Assembly: GCA_021648045.1 (NCBI GenBank)
Contig: JAKITM010000117.1
Span: forward strand, 1 to 6,647
DNA from: Lysobacterales bacterium
GTDB lineage: Bacteria > Pseudomonadota > Gammaproteobacteria > Xanthomonadales > SZUA-36
DNA length: 6,647 nucleotides
Direction of reading: 5' to 3'
Shown here: positions 5,826 through 6,647 of the stretch, one piece after another
Layout: the number at the start of each line of letters is the position of its first letter
Position numbering within the stretch: the first letter of the stretch is position 1
Notes under the pieces: generated by a model
The model's database searches: none
The model's input: only the letters and a program-made list of their open reading frames with translations
What the model was told of the DNA's origin: nothing
Translations under genes and position numbers: made by a program

Positions 5826-6647
5826 AAGCTTTAAAAATAACCATCGCTTTTCTGCTGCTTTTTACTGCAGGCCATATCCAGGCTATGGATGTAGTTGAAC
5901 TCAAACAGAGCAATTCCAATAAAGTGGTATTTAAAGTACGCTTTATGAATGGCGCGGTTGCCGATTCTGCAGACAAAAAAGGTCTTACCTTTGCCACCGC
6001 ATCATTGATGGCGCAGGGTGGAGCTGGTGGTATTAGTTATGCCGATATTCAAGATAAGATGAAACCCTGGGCAGCTGGCTATTCCGTTGCGGTTGATAAG
6101 CAGGTAACTACTTTTACTTTCCAGGTGCCGGTTGATTTTGTCGATGAATTTTATCCACTGGTGAAGAATGCCCTATTGGCGCCTGATTTCAGTGAAAAAG
6201 ACTTCAGTCGGGTCATGAAATCCCAGCAAAATTATGTGGACCAAGTGGTGCGGGCATCATCCGATGAAGATTACAGTAAATTTGCCCTCGAAGACCAGTT
6301 GTTCCGTGGCGGCAATATGCAAAGCTTGTTACAGGGAACCTCGGCTTCGGTAAAAACTATTGGCCTTGCTGACATCAAAGCGCATTATAAAAAGACATTT
6401 ACCCGGAATAATATCTCGTTGGGTATCGCCGGAAATTACAGCGAAGATTTACTAAAACAGTTTAAAGCCGATATGGCGAAGCTGTCAGCCGCTGAATACA
6501 CCCCAGTTACGCCATCTAAAGCCAGACAAGCAGATGGTATTGAAGTTGAAATTATTGCCAAAGACAGTGCTTTTGGTTCGGCTATATTTACCGGCGCACC
6601 TTTGGCGCTTACCCGTGCCGATGATGAATTTGCGGCGCTGATGATTG
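5822..6647 (+). CDS. M16 family non-catalytic partner subunit (3' end outside window)
   Basis: The frame is open for 275 codons from ATG 5822 to the window edge with no stop, so the gene is cut by the window and not broken. Residues 1-21 are a signal peptide (MKALKITIAFLLLF, ending H-I-Q-A). The body aligns by pattern with the N-terminal half of M16 proteins: K-G-L-T-F-A-T (53-59) precedes the place where the zinc motif should be. That place reads T-A-S-L-M (59-63) instead of H-x-x-E-H, and the helix that should carry the third ligand reads S-R-V-M-K-S-Q-Q-N-Y (129-138) with no suitable glutamate. The protein should therefore not bind zinc and is presumably the structural or substrate-holding half of a heterodimer, as in mitochondrial processing peptidase alpha/beta and bacterial M16B pairs. 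Overlap by ATGA with the catalytic gene supports equal expression. Roughly one third of the usual length is missing to the right. Confidence 0.85.
   Translation, partial: MKALKITIAFLLLFTAGHIQAMDVVELKQSNSNKVVFKVRFMNGAVADSADKKGLTFATASLMAQGGAGGISYADIQDKMKPWAAGYSVAVDKQVTTFTFQVPVDFVDEFYPLVKNALLAPDFSEKDFSRVMKSQQNYVDQVVRASSDEDYSKFALEDQLFRGGNMQSLLQGTSASVKTIGLADIKAHYKKTFTRNNISLGIAGNYSEDLLKQFKADMAKLSAAEYTPVTPSKARQADGIEVEIIAKDSAFGSAIFTGAPLALTRADDEFAALMI

Overview
The window looks like chromosomal DNA from a Gram-negative bacterium, most likely a gammaproteobacterium. It has intermediate GC content, a periplasmic PBP7-type endopeptidase, a YbaN/DUF454 membrane protein, several Sec-type signal peptides, a large secreted beta-helix carbohydrate-active-like protein and a periplasmic M16 peptidase pair. 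A marine or plant-polymer-degrading lineage would fit the beta-helix protein, but that is only inference. All recognisable genes are on the + strand.

Layout. Positions 1-179 are a leader with no recognised gene. Positions 180-1013 encode a PbpG-like D-Ala-D-Ala endopeptidase, followed 28 nt later by a small DUF454 (YbaN-like) inner-membrane protein at 1042-1413. Two bases after that stop codon begins a 159-bp block (1416-1574) bounded by an 18-bp inverted repeat with one mismatch. The block contains a terminator-like hairpin and a second compact dyad, and it resembles a MITE-type miniature element or a long structured intergenic repeat. A 762-aa secreted right-handed beta-helix protein follows (1615-3903). 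Its start lies in three tandem 9-bp repeats, each supplying an ATG, and no clear Shine-Dalgarno sequence precedes it. Downstream, 3980-4368 is the decayed 3' part of an IS4-family transposase. It keeps the Y-R-E-K signature but has lost both upstream catalytic aspartates and carries a probable one-base deletion near 4288. A hairpin-forming palindrome sits at its left edge. Finally, 4464-5825 and 5822-6647 (cut by the window end) encode two M16 peptidase family proteins joined by an ATGA stop/start overlap. The first has an intact zinc site and the second has lost it.

How the parts may work together. PbpG and the M16 pair act independently in the periplasm, on peptidoglycan and on polypeptides respectively. 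The M16 genes form a classic active/inactive heterodimer operon. The beta-helix gene, flanked by a MITE-like repeat on one side and an IS4 remnant on the other, looks like an accessory insertion between housekeeping genes. I see no CRISPR array, tRNA, rRNA, toxin-antitoxin pair or defence system. Nothing here is clearly a new biological system. The most unusual items are the 159-bp inverted-repeat element, the repeat-built start of the beta-helix gene and the palindrome at the edge of the IS remnant.
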